From JAMHWD01 sp035911135 (GTDB lineage Bacteria; Pseudomonadota; Alphaproteobacteria; Micavibrionales; Micavibrionaceae): a stretch of DNA of 64,000 bases. This document shows, piece by piece, positions 8,310 to 19,055 of the stretch; positions within the stretch are counted from its first letter, which is position 1; each line of letters opens with the position of its first letter. The notes below the pieces were generated by a model. It was not told the DNA's origin. It worked only from the letters and a program-made list of their open reading frames with translations, and ran no database searches. Where the stretch lies: contig JAMHWD010000042.1 in the NCBI GenBank assembly GCA_035911135.1, positions 1 through 64,000 of the forward strand, written 5' to 3'. The position numbers were made by a program, and so were the translations under genes.

Positions 8310-9413
8310 ATGAACGCAGGTGCTGGCGTGCTTGAAATCGACCTTACGGCGCTGGCCGCCAATTATACTTTTCTCAAAAATCAGGTGGGCGCGGATTGTC
8401 TGCTGACCCCGGCGGTTAAGGCCAATGCTTACGGGACAGGGATTGCTGAGGCTGCTCCTGCCCTTTACGCAGCCGGTGCGCGGCGCTTTTTTGTGGCGAC
8501 GCTCGGCGAGGCGCTGGAGCTGCGCGATGTTATGCCGCAGATTGAAATCGGTGTGCTGGGCGGTTTGATGGCTGGGGCGGCTGGTGAATTCGCCGCGCAT
8601 AACCTGATCCCGGTGCTGAATGATGCGGCGCAAATTCAATACTGGGCGGATGAGAATAAACGCTCCGGCTTGAACCGCAAATCCATCTTGCATATTGATA
8701 CCGGCATGAACCGTCTGGGCCTTGGCGCGGCCGATCTGAAAGCAGTCTTGGGTCTTTCGGGGGATATCATGCAGGCGGCCAGTATCGAAACCGTGATGAG
8801 TCATTTTGCCTGTGCGGATGAAAAGTTCCATCCCCTGAACGAGGAGCAGTTTAAAAATTTCAGCGCCGCTGCCAAAGCTCATTTCCCATGGGCTAAAAAA
8901 TCCCTCGCTAATTCATCCGGCATCATGCGCGATAAAAAATATCATTTCGATGCGGCCCGTCCCGGTATGGCGCTATACGGCCTTAATCCCACGCCGGAGA
9001 TGCAAAATCCCATGCGCGCGGTGGTGAAATTATCCGCGCCAGTGTTACAAGTCCGGATGGTAAAAAAAGGTCAAAGCGCTGGCTATGCAGCCGGGTATGT
9101 TTTTGAAAACGATACGGCCTGTGCCACAATCGGCATTGGCTATGCCGATGGGTTCTCGCGCCATCTTAGCGGTAAAGGGCAATTATTCTGGAATGGTATC
9201 GCCTGTCCTATTCTGGGGCGGGTTTCCATGGATCTGACCATACTTGATATCGGCCATATTCCTGAAGACAAGCGTCCTGCCCCCGGTGATATGGTCGAGG
9301 TACTGGGGCCGCATCAAGATGCCGATACCTTGGCTGCTGCTGCCGGGACGATTGGCTATGAAATCCTCACCCAACTGGGGCGGCGCTATACGCGCCATTA
9401 TATCCGGCCTTAA
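8310..9413 (+). CDS. alr: alanine racemase
   Basis: 367 aa PLP enzyme interconverting L- and D-alanine for peptidoglycan. The PLP lysine is K37 in TPAVKANAYG, and the second catalytic base is Y278 in GIGYADGFSR. The C-terminal beta domain carries RVSMDLTILDIG and the closing GYEILTQLGRRYTRHY. It starts two bases after the dnaB stop and is probably co-transcribed with it. A short Trm112-like gene follows after 47 nt. Confidence 0.95.
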   Translation: MNAGAGVLEIDLTALAANYTFLKNQVGADCLLTPAVKANAYGTGIAEAAPALYAAGARRFFVATLGEALELRDVMPQIEIGVLGGLMAGAAGEFAAHNLIPVLNDAAQIQYWADENKRSGLNRKSILHIDTGMNRLGLGAADLKAVLGLSGDIMQAASIETVMSHFACADEKFHPLNEEQFKNFSAAAKAHFPWAKKSLANSSGIMRDKKYHFDAARPGMALYGLNPTPEMQNPMRAVVKLSAPVLQVRMVKKGQSAGYAAGYVFENDTACATIGIGYADGFSRHLSGKGQLFWNGIACPILGRVSMDLTILDIGHIPEDKRPAPGDMVEVLGPHQDADTLAAAAGTIGYEILTQLGRRYTRHYIRP

Positions 9414-9460
9414 ATTAAGGGCTGGAAAAATCGCGGCGCAGGGTATAATTTCTCTCTATC

Positions 9461-9634
9461 ATGAGCGTTGAAATCGAACCTAAATTGCTGGAAATTCTGG
9501 TCTGTCCCTTAACCAAGGGGCCGCTGCGCTATGACCGTGAGGCTGGCGAGCTGGTCTCCGAAGGGGCCAAGCTGGCCTATCCTATACGCGACGGCATTCC
9601 CATCATGCTGGCCTCCGAGGCGCGGGAACTCTAG
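9461..9634 (+). CDS. Trm112-family small protein (UPF0434/YcaR-like)
   Basis: 57 aa, MSVEIEPKLLEILVCPLTKG followed by LRYDREAGELVSEGAKLAYPIRDGIPIML. This is the usual bacterial Trm112/YcaR pattern: a LLEILVCP-x-TKGPL start, an acidic middle and a YPIRDGIPIML end. The first zinc-ribbon cysteine is kept and the second CP-x-C pair is reduced, as is common in this family. Bacterial members are thought to be small partners of methyltransferases or other enzymes; the role here is unknown. Probably the last gene of a dnaB-alr transcript. Confidence 0.85.
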   Translation: MSVEIEPKLLEILVCPLTKGPLRYDREAGELVSEGAKLAYPIRDGIPIMLASEAREL

Positions 9635-9650
9635 TTTATTTCTAAAAATC

Positions 9651-9679
9651 TTGACCTTTTTCTTTGACATAATTATAAG
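9651..9679 (+). promoter_or_regulatory. sigma-70-type promoter for the HAD gene
   Basis: TTGACC (9651-9656), a 17-nt spacer, then TATAAG (9674-9679). A start 7 nt downstream would fall at 9686, the A of the HAD gene's ATG, so the transcript may be leaderless. No ribosome binding site lies in front of that ATG. Confidence 0.6.
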
Positions 9680-9685
9680 TATGTC

Positions 9686-10408
9686 ATGATTTCGCAGCGC
9701 CTTGTCGTCTTTGATTTTGATGGAACGCTTTATCCTTTGGAGGATGAGCATCTGGCTGTGCTCAAGGAATCGGTGAGCCGCTCGGTGCGCGAATTATCCG
9801 GCAACCGCTGGAGCCATGAAGCGGCGCTGGAAAACGGCCTCAAAAGTTTTTATGCCCATGGGCTTTCCTATCGCTCGGTTTGTGAGGAATTTAAAATATC
9901 CATGGCCATTGGTCACGAGACCCATCACCGCAATCTGCATCTTGATCTGGTTCCTGATCCGGCGCAGATAAAGGCGCTGGAGGATTTGCGCGATTCCGGG
10001 GCGGCCATGATTATCCTCACGCAGGCCTCGCAGGAATTTTTATCGCGGAAATTACCCATGCTGGGGCTTGAGACGCTTTTTCCGGCGGAAATGCGCCTCG
10101 CGCATGAAGATTATAATCTGGCCATGAAGGCGCATTGCACCGGACCTTTCATGCAGGCGGTGCGCCGGGCAAGGGATGTAACCGGGCAGCGTTTCCATCC
10201 GCATGATGTCTGGATGCTGGAAGATTCCCAGCAGAATTTGAAAATTCCTCATGCGCTGGGCTGGAATACGGTTTATATCGGCCGGAATGATATCCCCGGA
10301 GCGCCCCATCTTCATGTTCAGGTCCGGTCCCTGCAGCAGGCATTGCAGCAGATAATGTCACCGGGTTCTGCAACGCATGATTTGACAAGCCCTGTAATCC
10401 CCGTTTAA
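9686..10408 (+). CDS. HAD-superfamily hydrolase, pyrimidine 5'-nucleotidase-like
   Basis: 240 aa with HAD motif I DFDGTLYP (nucleophile and acid/base aspartates), motif II threonine in IILTQASQ and motif IV LEDSQQN. The helical cap after motif I resembles the SDT1/pyrimidine 5'-nucleotidase group of phosphatases, which act on nucleoside monophosphates or small phosphates. The exact substrate is unknown. The gene has its own promoter about 7 nt upstream and no Shine-Dalgarno, pointing to leaderless translation. Its last codons contain the -35 box of the leu leader promoter. Confidence 0.8.
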   Translation: MISQRLVVFDFDGTLYPLEDEHLAVLKESVSRSVRELSGNRWSHEAALENGLKSFYAHGLSYRSVCEEFKISMAIGHETHHRNLHLDLVPDPAQIKALEDLRDSGAAMIILTQASQEFLSRKLPMLGLETLFPAEMRLAHEDYNLAMKAHCTGPFMQAVRRARDVTGQRFHPHDVWMLEDSQQNLKIPHALGWNTVYIGRNDIPGAPHLHVQVRSLQQALQQIMSPGSATHDLTSPVIPV

Positions 10409-10410
10409 AT
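10382..10410 (+). promoter_or_regulatory. sigma-70-type promoter for the leu leader and leuA
   Basis: A consensus TTGACA (10382-10387), an exact 17-nt spacer and TTAAAT (10405-10410). The -35 box lies inside the end of the HAD gene, and the -10 overlaps its stop codon. The predicted start at about 10416-10418 falls on the ATG of the leader peptide. Confidence 0.7.
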
Positions 10411-10417
10411 GTTGCGC

Positions 10418-10474
10418 ATGGCACAAACCTGTAACACAGCGCTGCTCCTTCTTTCCCTGCTTATCCGCCCTTAA
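10418..10474 (+). CDS. leucine leader peptide (leuL-type)
   Basis: An 18-codon ORF, MAQTCNTALLLLSLLIRP, holding six leucine codons in an eight-codon window (10442-10462). It sits between a consensus promoter and leuA, the first enzyme of leucine synthesis. Stalling on scarce Leu-tRNA would change folding of the RNA that follows. The stop codon is inside the loop of the first hairpin. No Shine-Dalgarno precedes it, and the predicted transcript start is at or within 2 nt of the ATG, so it may be translated leaderless, as reported for the trp leader of Sinorhizobium. Leucine attenuation in proteobacteria is established; its operation here is inferred. Confidence 0.75.
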   Translation: MAQTCNTALLLLSLLIRP

Positions 10475-10549
10475 GGCGGCATGGGGCGCTTTCTCGCGCC
10501 CGGTCTTAAGGGTTTCAAAAATCAAAAATCCCGTTACAATCTTTTGAAA
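10465..10549 (+). promoter_or_regulatory. foldable leader (attenuator-like) between leader peptide and leuA
   Basis: Mutually exclusive pairings can be drawn. Hairpin 1 is CCGCC (10465-10469) with GGCGG (10475-10479). An alternative is CCCTTAAG (10468-10475) with CTTAAGGG (10505-10512), an exact 8-bp match that would break hairpin 1. A GC-rich hairpin GGGCGC/GCGCCC (10484-10501) lies inside it. A third stem is TTTCAAAA (10513-10520) with TTTTGAAA (10542-10549). No hairpin is followed by a long T run, so a classic intrinsic terminator is not evident and the mode of control is open. Confidence 0.55.
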
Positions 10550-10567
10550 TATCAAGGCAGGAATCAC

Positions 10568-12148
10568 ATGACACAGATTAACAAAGCCAGCGGCAGCAAA
10601 GACCGCGTTATTATTTTCGACACCACATTACGAGATGGCGAGCAAAGCCCTGGCTGCTCGATGAATCTGGATGAAAAACTGAAAATGGCTGTCTTGCTGG
10701 ACGAGATGGGCGTGGATGTGATCGAGGCCGGATTTCCGATCGCCTCGAAGGGGGATTTCGAGGCCGTGCACCAGATTGCCTCTACGGTTAAAAATGCCGT
10801 TGTCTGCGGATTATCGCGCGCGAAAAAGGCTGATCTTGAGGCCTCAGGCGAGGCGATAAAACCTGCCAAGCGCCGCCGTATTCATACCTTTATCTCGACC
10901 TCGCCCTTGCATATGAAATACAAGCTGCAAATGCCGCCGGAAGAGGTCCTGAACGCGGTGATCGAGAGCGTATCCTTCGCCCGGCAATTCACCGATGACG
11001 TAGAATGGAGCGCGGAGGACGGATCGCGCACGGAAGATGATTTTCTGTGTCAATGCGTTGAGGCTGCTATTAAGGCCGGCGCAACCACCATCAACATTCC
11101 CGATACGGTCGGTTATGCGGTTCCGGCGGAATACGGCGCGAAATTTGCCATGCTGATGAACCGCGTGCCCAATATCGACAAGGCGATTTTGTCGGTCCAT
11201 TGTCACAACGATCTGGGGCTGGCCGTGGCCAATTCTCTGGCAGGCGTAGCGAACGGCGCGCGCCAGATTGAATGCACAATAAATGGCATCGGGGAACGCG
11301 CCGGGAATGCCGCGCTGGAGGAGATCGTCATGGCGCTGCGTACGCGGGCCGATTTGCTGCCCTATACGAACGGGATTGATACCACGAAAATCACCAAGCT
11401 TTCGCGCACGCTCTCCAGCATCACCGGGTTTAACGTCCAGCCGAACAAGGCAATCGTGGGCGCGAATGCTTTTGCTCATGCCAGCGGCATCCATCAGGAC
11501 GGGATGCTCAAAAACGCGCAGACCTATGAGATCATGACCCCGGAATCGGTGGGCTTGAGCGAATCCAAGCTCGCGCTGCAGAAACATTCCGGGCGCAATG
11601 CCTTTAAATCCAAGCTTGCGGAAATGGGGTATGAGCTGGGCGATAACGCGTTTCAGGATGCGTTTAACCGCTTCAAGGATCTGGCCGACAAGAAAAAGGA
11701 AATCTTTGAAGATGACCTGATTGCGCTTCTGGAGGACGGTTTACAGGGCGAGCATAACACCATCCAGTTTGTCTCGCTGCAGGTGCAGGCCGGGTCCAAG
11801 GGGCCGCAAACTGCCGAGATTGTTTTGAATGTAGAAGGGGCTGAGAAAACGTCCCGCGTGAATGGCAATGGCCCGGTGGATGCAACCTTCTGCGCGATCC
11901 GGGATATCTACCCGCACCCGGATGCGGATCTGGAGCTTTATCAGGTTCACGCGGTCACAGGCGGCACAGACGCGCAGGCCGAAGTTTCCGTGCGCCTTCG
12001 CGAAGGCGGGCAGACCGTCAGCGCTTCGGCGGCGGATGCCGATACGCTGGTGGCCTCTGCCCGGGCTTATGTCAGTGCGCTGAATAAATTGCTCCGCAAG
12101 CGCGGTTACATGAACCCGCAAACCGCCGGCGGCGAGGTTAATCCTTAA
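10568..12148 (+). CDS. leuA: 2-isopropylmalate synthase
   Basis: 526 aa, condensing acetyl-CoA and 2-oxoisovalerate in the first committed step of leucine synthesis. The TIM barrel opens with FDTTLRDGEQSPG (residues 17-29), and the metal-binding HCHNDLGLAVAN gives H211 and H213. FAHASGIHQDGMLK and HSGRNAFK mark the subdomains. The C-terminal 130 residues form the LeuA allosteric dimer domain that binds leucine, so feedback inhibition is expected on top of leader control. The ATG at 10568 has a good ribosome binding site (AGGCAGGA); the longer open frame from 10481 would run through the leader hairpins. Confidence 0.95.
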   Translation: MTQINKASGSKDRVIIFDTTLRDGEQSPGCSMNLDEKLKMAVLLDEMGVDVIEAGFPIASKGDFEAVHQIASTVKNAVVCGLSRAKKADLEASGEAIKPAKRRRIHTFISTSPLHMKYKLQMPPEEVLNAVIESVSFARQFTDDVEWSAEDGSRTEDDFLCQCVEAAIKAGATTINIPDTVGYAVPAEYGAKFAMLMNRVPNIDKAILSVHCHNDLGLAVANSLAGVANGARQIECTINGIGERAGNAALEEIVMALRTRADLLPYTNGIDTTKITKLSRTLSSITGFNVQPNKAIVGANAFAHASGIHQDGMLKNAQTYEIMTPESVGLSESKLALQKHSGRNAFKSKLAEMGYELGDNAFQDAFNRFKDLADKKKEIFEDDLIALLEDGLQGEHNTIQFVSLQVQAGSKGPQTAEIVLNVEGAEKTSRVNGNGPVDATFCAIRDIYPHPDADLELYQVHAVTGGTDAQAEVSVRLREGGQTVSASAADADTLVASARAYVSALNKLLRKRGYMNPQTAGGEVNP

Positions 12149-12161
12149 AAGATCGCCATAT

Positions 12162-12235
12162 CGTCATCACACGCTTCATGCGTGTGATCCATGGCCGCTT
12201 CAAGCTGGATTACACGGATAAACCGTGTAATGACG
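12162..12235. repeat. palindromic intergenic repeat, copy A
   Basis: CGTCAT and ATGACG close the ends. Inside are CACACGC/GCGTGTG, ATCCA, a 14-nt spacer, TGGAT, and TTACACGG/CCGTGTAA. The ends of copy B (59791-59851) are almost identical. It lies between leuA and a convergent unknown gene and could also terminate transcription. Confidence 0.8.
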
Positions 12236-12245
12236 AATTTGATAT

Positions 12246-12704
12246 TTACTCCGCTGCCGGAGGCCGGAATGGCACGGCAACATCGGCCGCATCCTGATGC
12301 CGCAGGTCAACGGGTGCGGCGATCAGTTGCTCCAGCGTGTCACCCATCCGGTCTCGCGGCCATTGGCTTTCAAAATCCTGAGCAAGGCGCAAGACGGCGA
12401 CTATCTGGCTGTCCCGTGCGCTCGTGATATTCTCAATCGCCTTTTCGCTGCGGATCATATTGGGGCTGGCCTGCGCGGCGATGCCGGGAAATTTACCGCC
12501 ATCAATATTATAAATAATGACAAAGCGGTGCGGCATTCCATCAATGGTGCTGCGGTAATCCTTGGCGCTGCGATGTGGCAGGAACGCCTCGGCGATTTCC
12601 TGAATGATCGGGCTTTTGGGCGGTGATTTTGGTGTATGCGTGGCGGCGATACGCGTTGCGGCGCGTTTGCTAAAATCCGGTGTTATGACCTTGTTATTAT
12701 CCAT
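12246..12704 (-). CDS. hypothetical protein downstream of alaS
   Basis: 152 aa, no family recognised. The N-terminus is basic and proline/lysine rich (THTPKSPPKSPIIQEI); the middle has a short hydrophobic strand (HRFVIIYNID). There is no signal peptide or membrane segment. It follows alaS on the same strand after 66 nt and converges on leuA across the palindromic repeat. Codon-like usage resembles its neighbours, so it is probably a real gene, but only the open frame and position support it. Confidence 0.5.
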   Translation of the reverse strand: MDNNKVITPDFSKRAATRIAATHTPKSPPKSPIIQEIAEAFLPHRSAKDYRSTIDGMPHRFVIIYNIDGGKFPGIAAQASPNMIRSEKAIENITSARDSQIVAVLRLAQDFESQWPRDRMGDTLEQLIAAPVDLRHQDAADVAVPFRPPAAE

Positions 12705-12770
12705 TATAAATGTCCCTGCTTACCGCCATCATGGCGCAAGTCGGCAGAGAAAATCAAATTTAATGGCTTT

Positions 12771-15440
<2,670 letters not shown>

Positions 15441-15467
15441 TGCCAAATCCTGTCATTCTTCTCTATT

Positions 15468-15597
15468 GTCATCCCCGCGGGTCCTGCATGGCAGGACCTT
15501 AAAACAGCGGGGATCCAGAAAACGCGCAGCGCAAAAGGCGCTGCACCTGATGGATCCCGTTCGTGCGGATGGCCTTTGGCCATGCCAACGGGATGAC
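15468..15597. repeat. palindromic intergenic repeat, copy C (long form)
   Basis: GTCAT/ATGAC ends enclose CCCCGC/GCGGGG with an inner GGTCCTGC/GCAGGACC hairpin, then ATCCA, a 33-nt spacer holding a GCAGCGC/GCGCTGC hairpin, TGGAT, and CCCGTT/AACGGG with its own inner hairpin. It has the same plan as copies A and B but is about twice as long. It fills most of the alaS-hisN intergenic gap. Confidence 0.75.
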
Positions 15598-15615
15598 GGT
15601 ATTTAAGAGGTATTT

Positions 15616-16377
15616 ATGCAGGAATTTCTGACCCTTGCCAATAGTCTTGCCGATCTGGCCCGGCCTATCGCGCAAAAATATTTCCGCCAGCCCTTCGAGG
15701 TCATCGCGAAGGCAGATGCCAGCCCGGTCACCATCGCTGACCGCAGTATCGAGCAAGCCATACGGGATGCCATTGAAAAATCGCGCCCCGATGATGGTAT
15801 ATTCGGCGAAGAATTTGGCATCAAGCCCTCAAAAAATGGCCTCACCTGGGTGATTGACCCGATTGACGGCACGAAATCCTTTGTTATCGGCAGGCCAACT
15901 TTTGGCACGCTGATAGCGCTCTGCGAGGATGAAAAACCTGTGCTGGGGATCATCGACCAGCCTATTACGGGCGAGCGCTGGGCCGGGGCGAGGGGGATGC
16001 TATCAACTTTTAACGGCCAGATTATAAAAACGCGCCCTTGCGTATCGTTGAAAGATGCCTGCTGCGCCTCGACCACGCCTGCCATGTTTGATGGTCTGCC
16101 GCCTGTTTATTTCGATATCGAAAAAGCCAGCCGCATGATGGCATGGGGCGGGGATTGTTATATGTATGGTTTGCTGGCAATGGGGCATATGGATGTCACG
16201 ATCGAGGCGAATTTATCGCCCTATGATTTTGCGGCGCTGGTTCCGGTGGTCGAAGGGGCAGGCGGAAAAATCTGCGACTGGCAGGGCAATGCGCTTACCC
16301 TTAAATCCGATGGCCGTGTTGTTGCCATGGGGGATGCCGGGCTGTGGGATCAGATAAAAAAACTTATGCCGGCTTAA
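15616..16377 (+). CDS. hisN: histidinol-phosphatase-like inositol monophosphatase family enzyme
   Basis: 253 aa Mg-dependent phosphatase of the IMPase fold. Metal ligands are in FGEEFG (near 68-73) and DPIDGTKSFVIGRPTFGTLI, with the second aspartate in LSPYDFAALVPVVEGAGG. The phrase GTKSFVIGRPTFGTLIAL is characteristic of HisN, which makes histidinol in actinobacteria and alphaproteobacteria; inositol-1-phosphatase or CysQ activity is less likely. AGAGG precedes the ATG. It stands apart from other his genes in this window. The stop overlaps the stop of mrcA on the other strand. Confidence 0.8.
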   Translation: MQEFLTLANSLADLARPIAQKYFRQPFEVIAKADASPVTIADRSIEQAIRDAIEKSRPDDGIFGEEFGIKPSKNGLTWVIDPIDGTKSFVIGRPTFGTLIALCEDEKPVLGIIDQPITGERWAGARGMLSTFNGQIIKTRPCVSLKDACCASTTPAMFDGLPPVYFDIEKASRMMAWGGDCYMYGLLAMGHMDVTIEANLSPYDFAALVPVVEGAGGKICDWQGNALTLKSDGRVVAMGDAGLWDQIKKLMPA

Positions 16378-19043
16378 TATAATCCGCCTGTGCCTGTATC
16401 TTCGGCGCCAGTTGATGGCGGCGGCATAACGGGCATCGAGCTGTCATAAGGCATGGGCGCTGCCGGGCCGTTCACTGGCGCGCCTGGCTGTTGCGGCATT
16501 GGCTGCGCAGGCTGCGCGGGCGTGAGCGGATCAAAGGCCGGATTGGGCGCGAAAATATCCTGCTCCCCGGCATATTGCCCTTCGCTGCCTGTGATGGGTT
16601 GCATCTCGCCGGTCGTTCCATTCAGGCCAGCGTCTCCCGGAATTTCCGGTGTCGGCTGGGGCCTTGTCTGGTTGTCCAGAATAAACTGGCCGTTTGTGGC
16701 GCTGGGTTCTGTGCCAATGACAAAGGCCTCCCAGATGGTTTTTGTATCGCCGCTTCTGGCTGGCACGCCGGTCTCGGCATTGATCAGAACATTCCTGATG
16801 CCTTCCGGCACACGGAAGGGGACAGGCGGGGTATCTTTCAGGGCTTCGGCCATAAAATCCTTGAAAATCGGCACAGCAATCGATGCCCCTGTCTCGCGCT
16901 TGCCAAGGGATCGCGGCTCATCGAATCCGGCGAATACGCCGACGACCAAGTCGGGCGAAAATCCGATAAACCATGTATCCTTGGATTCATTGGTTGTGCC
17001 TGTTTTCCCGGCCAGCGGATAGCCAAGATCTTTCAGCTTTGTGGCTGTGCCGCGCTCAACCACGCCTTCTAAAATCGAGACCATCTGATAGGCCGTGCGC
17101 GGGTCCTGAATTTGCCCGCGCGTATCGGGGATGGCGGGTACGTCCTGATCCTGCCAGCGGATGCGATCGCCGCAGTTGAAGCAGTTCCTTGCATCATGCT
17201 TGAAAATTGTTTTTCCGGTGCGATCCTGAATACGGTCCACAAAGGTTGGTTTGATCTGCTTGCCGCCATTCACCAGCATTGCATAGGCCATCGTCATATC
17301 CAGCAATGTCGTCTCGGACGCGCCTAGCGAGAATGACAGCATCGGCGGCATATCCTTGGTGATGCCGAATTTCCCGGCATAGGCCGAAATCGTATCCATG
17401 CCGATGTAATTGGCAAGGCGCACCGTCATCAGATTACGGGATTTTTCCACACCAACGCGCACCGTTGTGGGCCCTAAAAAGTCATCGGAATAATTCTGCG
17501 GCCGCCAGACATTACCCGGACGATCGACCATCTGGAACGGGGAGTCGAGCACCAGCGTGGCGGGCGTAAATCCGTTATCCAGCGCAGCCAGATAGACGAA
17601 AGGTTTGAAGGCGGAACCGGGCTGGCGCTTGGCCTGTGTGGCGCGGTTGAATTCGGATTTCCCGTATCCATATTCCCATCCGCCCTGCATGGCCAGAACC
17701 CGGCCCGTATGCGGATCAAGGGCGATCAGGCCGCCTTGCACATGCGGGATCTGCTCCAGCACATAGTGATCCTTGCTATCTTTTTTCAGGGATACTGTAA
17801 TGACCTGCGCCTGTTCCAGAACTTGCGTCAGGGCGGTGATTTCGGGTCCTTGTGCATATCCTTCATTCAGGTATTTGCGCGCCCATTTCGCATCCTCCAG
17901 CAGGATTTTCCCTTCCAGCCCGGATGCCAGGCCAATACGGGCTTCCTTGTCATTAACCTCCAGCACCGCGCCCAGCTGCCATTCGGCGATCATGCCTTCG
18001 GGTTTGGCGATGGCATTGATCCCGGCCTGCCAGTCGGTCAGGGTTTTCAGCGTGGCAATGGGGCCGCGATAGCCGTGGCGGCGGTCATAGGCCACCAGCC
18101 CGTCGCGCAGCGCCTTCATCGCGATTTTTTGCAGATGCGGATCCAGCGAGCTCCGCACCACAAGCCCGCCCTTATAAAGGCCATCTTCCTGATATTCACG
18201 GGCCAGTTCGCGCCGGACTTCTTCCGCGAAATAAGGAGCGCGCACCATATTGTCTTCGGCGCGTTTGATGACTTCAAGTTTTTTGGCTGTGGCGGCGGCG
18301 GCCTCTTCGGCTGTGATATGGCCATCATCCAGCATCCGGCCGATCACCCAGTTGCGGCGCGCCGTGGCGGCATCGAAATGCTTGATGGGGTTGTAGTTAT
18401 TGGGCGCTTTTGGCAGGGCGGCGAGATAGGCCGCTTCGGCGACATCGAGTTCCTTGAGGGATTTATTAAAGTAATGCAGCGAAGCCGCCGCCACGCCGTA
18501 AGCGCCGCCGCCCAAATATATCTCGTTCAGGTACAGCTCCAGAATGCGGTCCTTGGACAGGGCCTCTTCCATGCGGTAGGCGAGGATGGCTTCCTTGATT
18601 TTGCGGGTAAAGGTACGTTCATTGGTCAGGAGGAAGTTTTTCACGACCTGCTGCGTGATCGTTGATCCGCCGACCACATCGACATTCTTGCCCATCATGT
18701 GCTGGGCATAGACATAGCCCGCGCGTCCCAATGCTTCGGGGTCAATGCCGCGGTGCTTGTAGAAATTCTGATCCTCCGCGGCCAGAAAGGCATTCTTGAC
18801 CATATCGGGAACGGATGAGATCGGAACAAAGACGCGTTTTTCCTTGGCAAATTCCGCCATCAACCGGCCGTCACCGGCATAGATACGCGTGACGATGGGC
18901 GGCTGGTAATCCTTGAGCTGCTGATGGTCGGGAAGATCCTTGCCGTAGTAATTAAAGACCAGAACCATGCAGGCTGCGGCGGCCAAAATTCCCATGAACC
19001 CCAGAGAAATCAGCCCTAAAAATGCAAACCATAAATACCGCAT
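16374..19043 (-). CDS. mrcA: penicillin-binding protein 1A
   Basis: 889 aa bifunctional peptidoglycan synthase anchored by one N-terminal membrane segment (residues 5-32). The glycosyltransferase domain shows the catalytic block FLAAEDQNFYKHRGID near residue 90, GGSTITQQVVKN and RKIKEAILAYRMEE. The transpeptidase domain has S-x-x-K in PGSAFKPF near 480, SRN in EKSRNLMTVRLA and KTGTT near 678. The last 110 residues are a proline- and glutamine-rich tail of low complexity (PAQPAQPMPQQPGAPV), common at the periplasmic end of alphaproteobacterial PBP1A. It works at the inner membrane in cell-wall growth. Confidence 0.95.
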   Translation of the reverse strand: MRYLWFAFLGLISLGFMGILAAAACMVLVFNYYGKDLPDHQQLKDYQPPIVTRIYAGDGRLMAEFAKEKRVFVPISSVPDMVKNAFLAAEDQNFYKHRGIDPEALGRAGYVYAQHMMGKNVDVVGGSTITQQVVKNFLLTNERTFTRKIKEAILAYRMEEALSKDRILELYLNEIYLGGGAYGVAAASLHYFNKSLKELDVAEAAYLAALPKAPNNYNPIKHFDAATARRNWVIGRMLDDGHITAEEAAAATAKKLEVIKRAEDNMVRAPYFAEEVRRELAREYQEDGLYKGGLVVRSSLDPHLQKIAMKALRDGLVAYDRRHGYRGPIATLKTLTDWQAGINAIAKPEGMIAEWQLGAVLEVNDKEARIGLASGLEGKILLEDAKWARKYLNEGYAQGPEITALTQVLEQAQVITVSLKKDSKDHYVLEQIPHVQGGLIALDPHTGRVLAMQGGWEYGYGKSEFNRATQAKRQPGSAFKPFVYLAALDNGFTPATLVLDSPFQMVDRPGNVWRPQNYSDDFLGPTTVRVGVEKSRNLMTVRLANYIGMDTISAYAGKFGITKDMPPMLSFSLGASETTLLDMTMAYAMLVNGGKQIKPTFVDRIQDRTGKTIFKHDARNCFNCGDRIRWQDQDVPAIPDTRGQIQDPRTAYQMVSILEGVVERGTATKLKDLGYPLAGKTGTTNESKDTWFIGFSPDLVVGVFAGFDEPRSLGKRETGASIAVPIFKDFMAEALKDTPPVPFRVPEGIRNVLINAETGVPARSGDTKTIWEAFVIGTEPSATNGQFILDNQTRPQPTPEIPGDAGLNGTTGEMQPITGSEGQYAGEQDIFAPNPAFDPLTPAQPAQPMPQQPGAPVNGPAAPMPYDSSMPVMPPPSTGAEDTGTGGLY

Positions 19044-19055
19044 CTTGAAATCTTG

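Noticed and set aside
17709..18665. Plus-strand ORF of 318 codons opposite the PBP1A gene
   Set aside because: Shadow of mrcA; no start signal and no recognisable domain.
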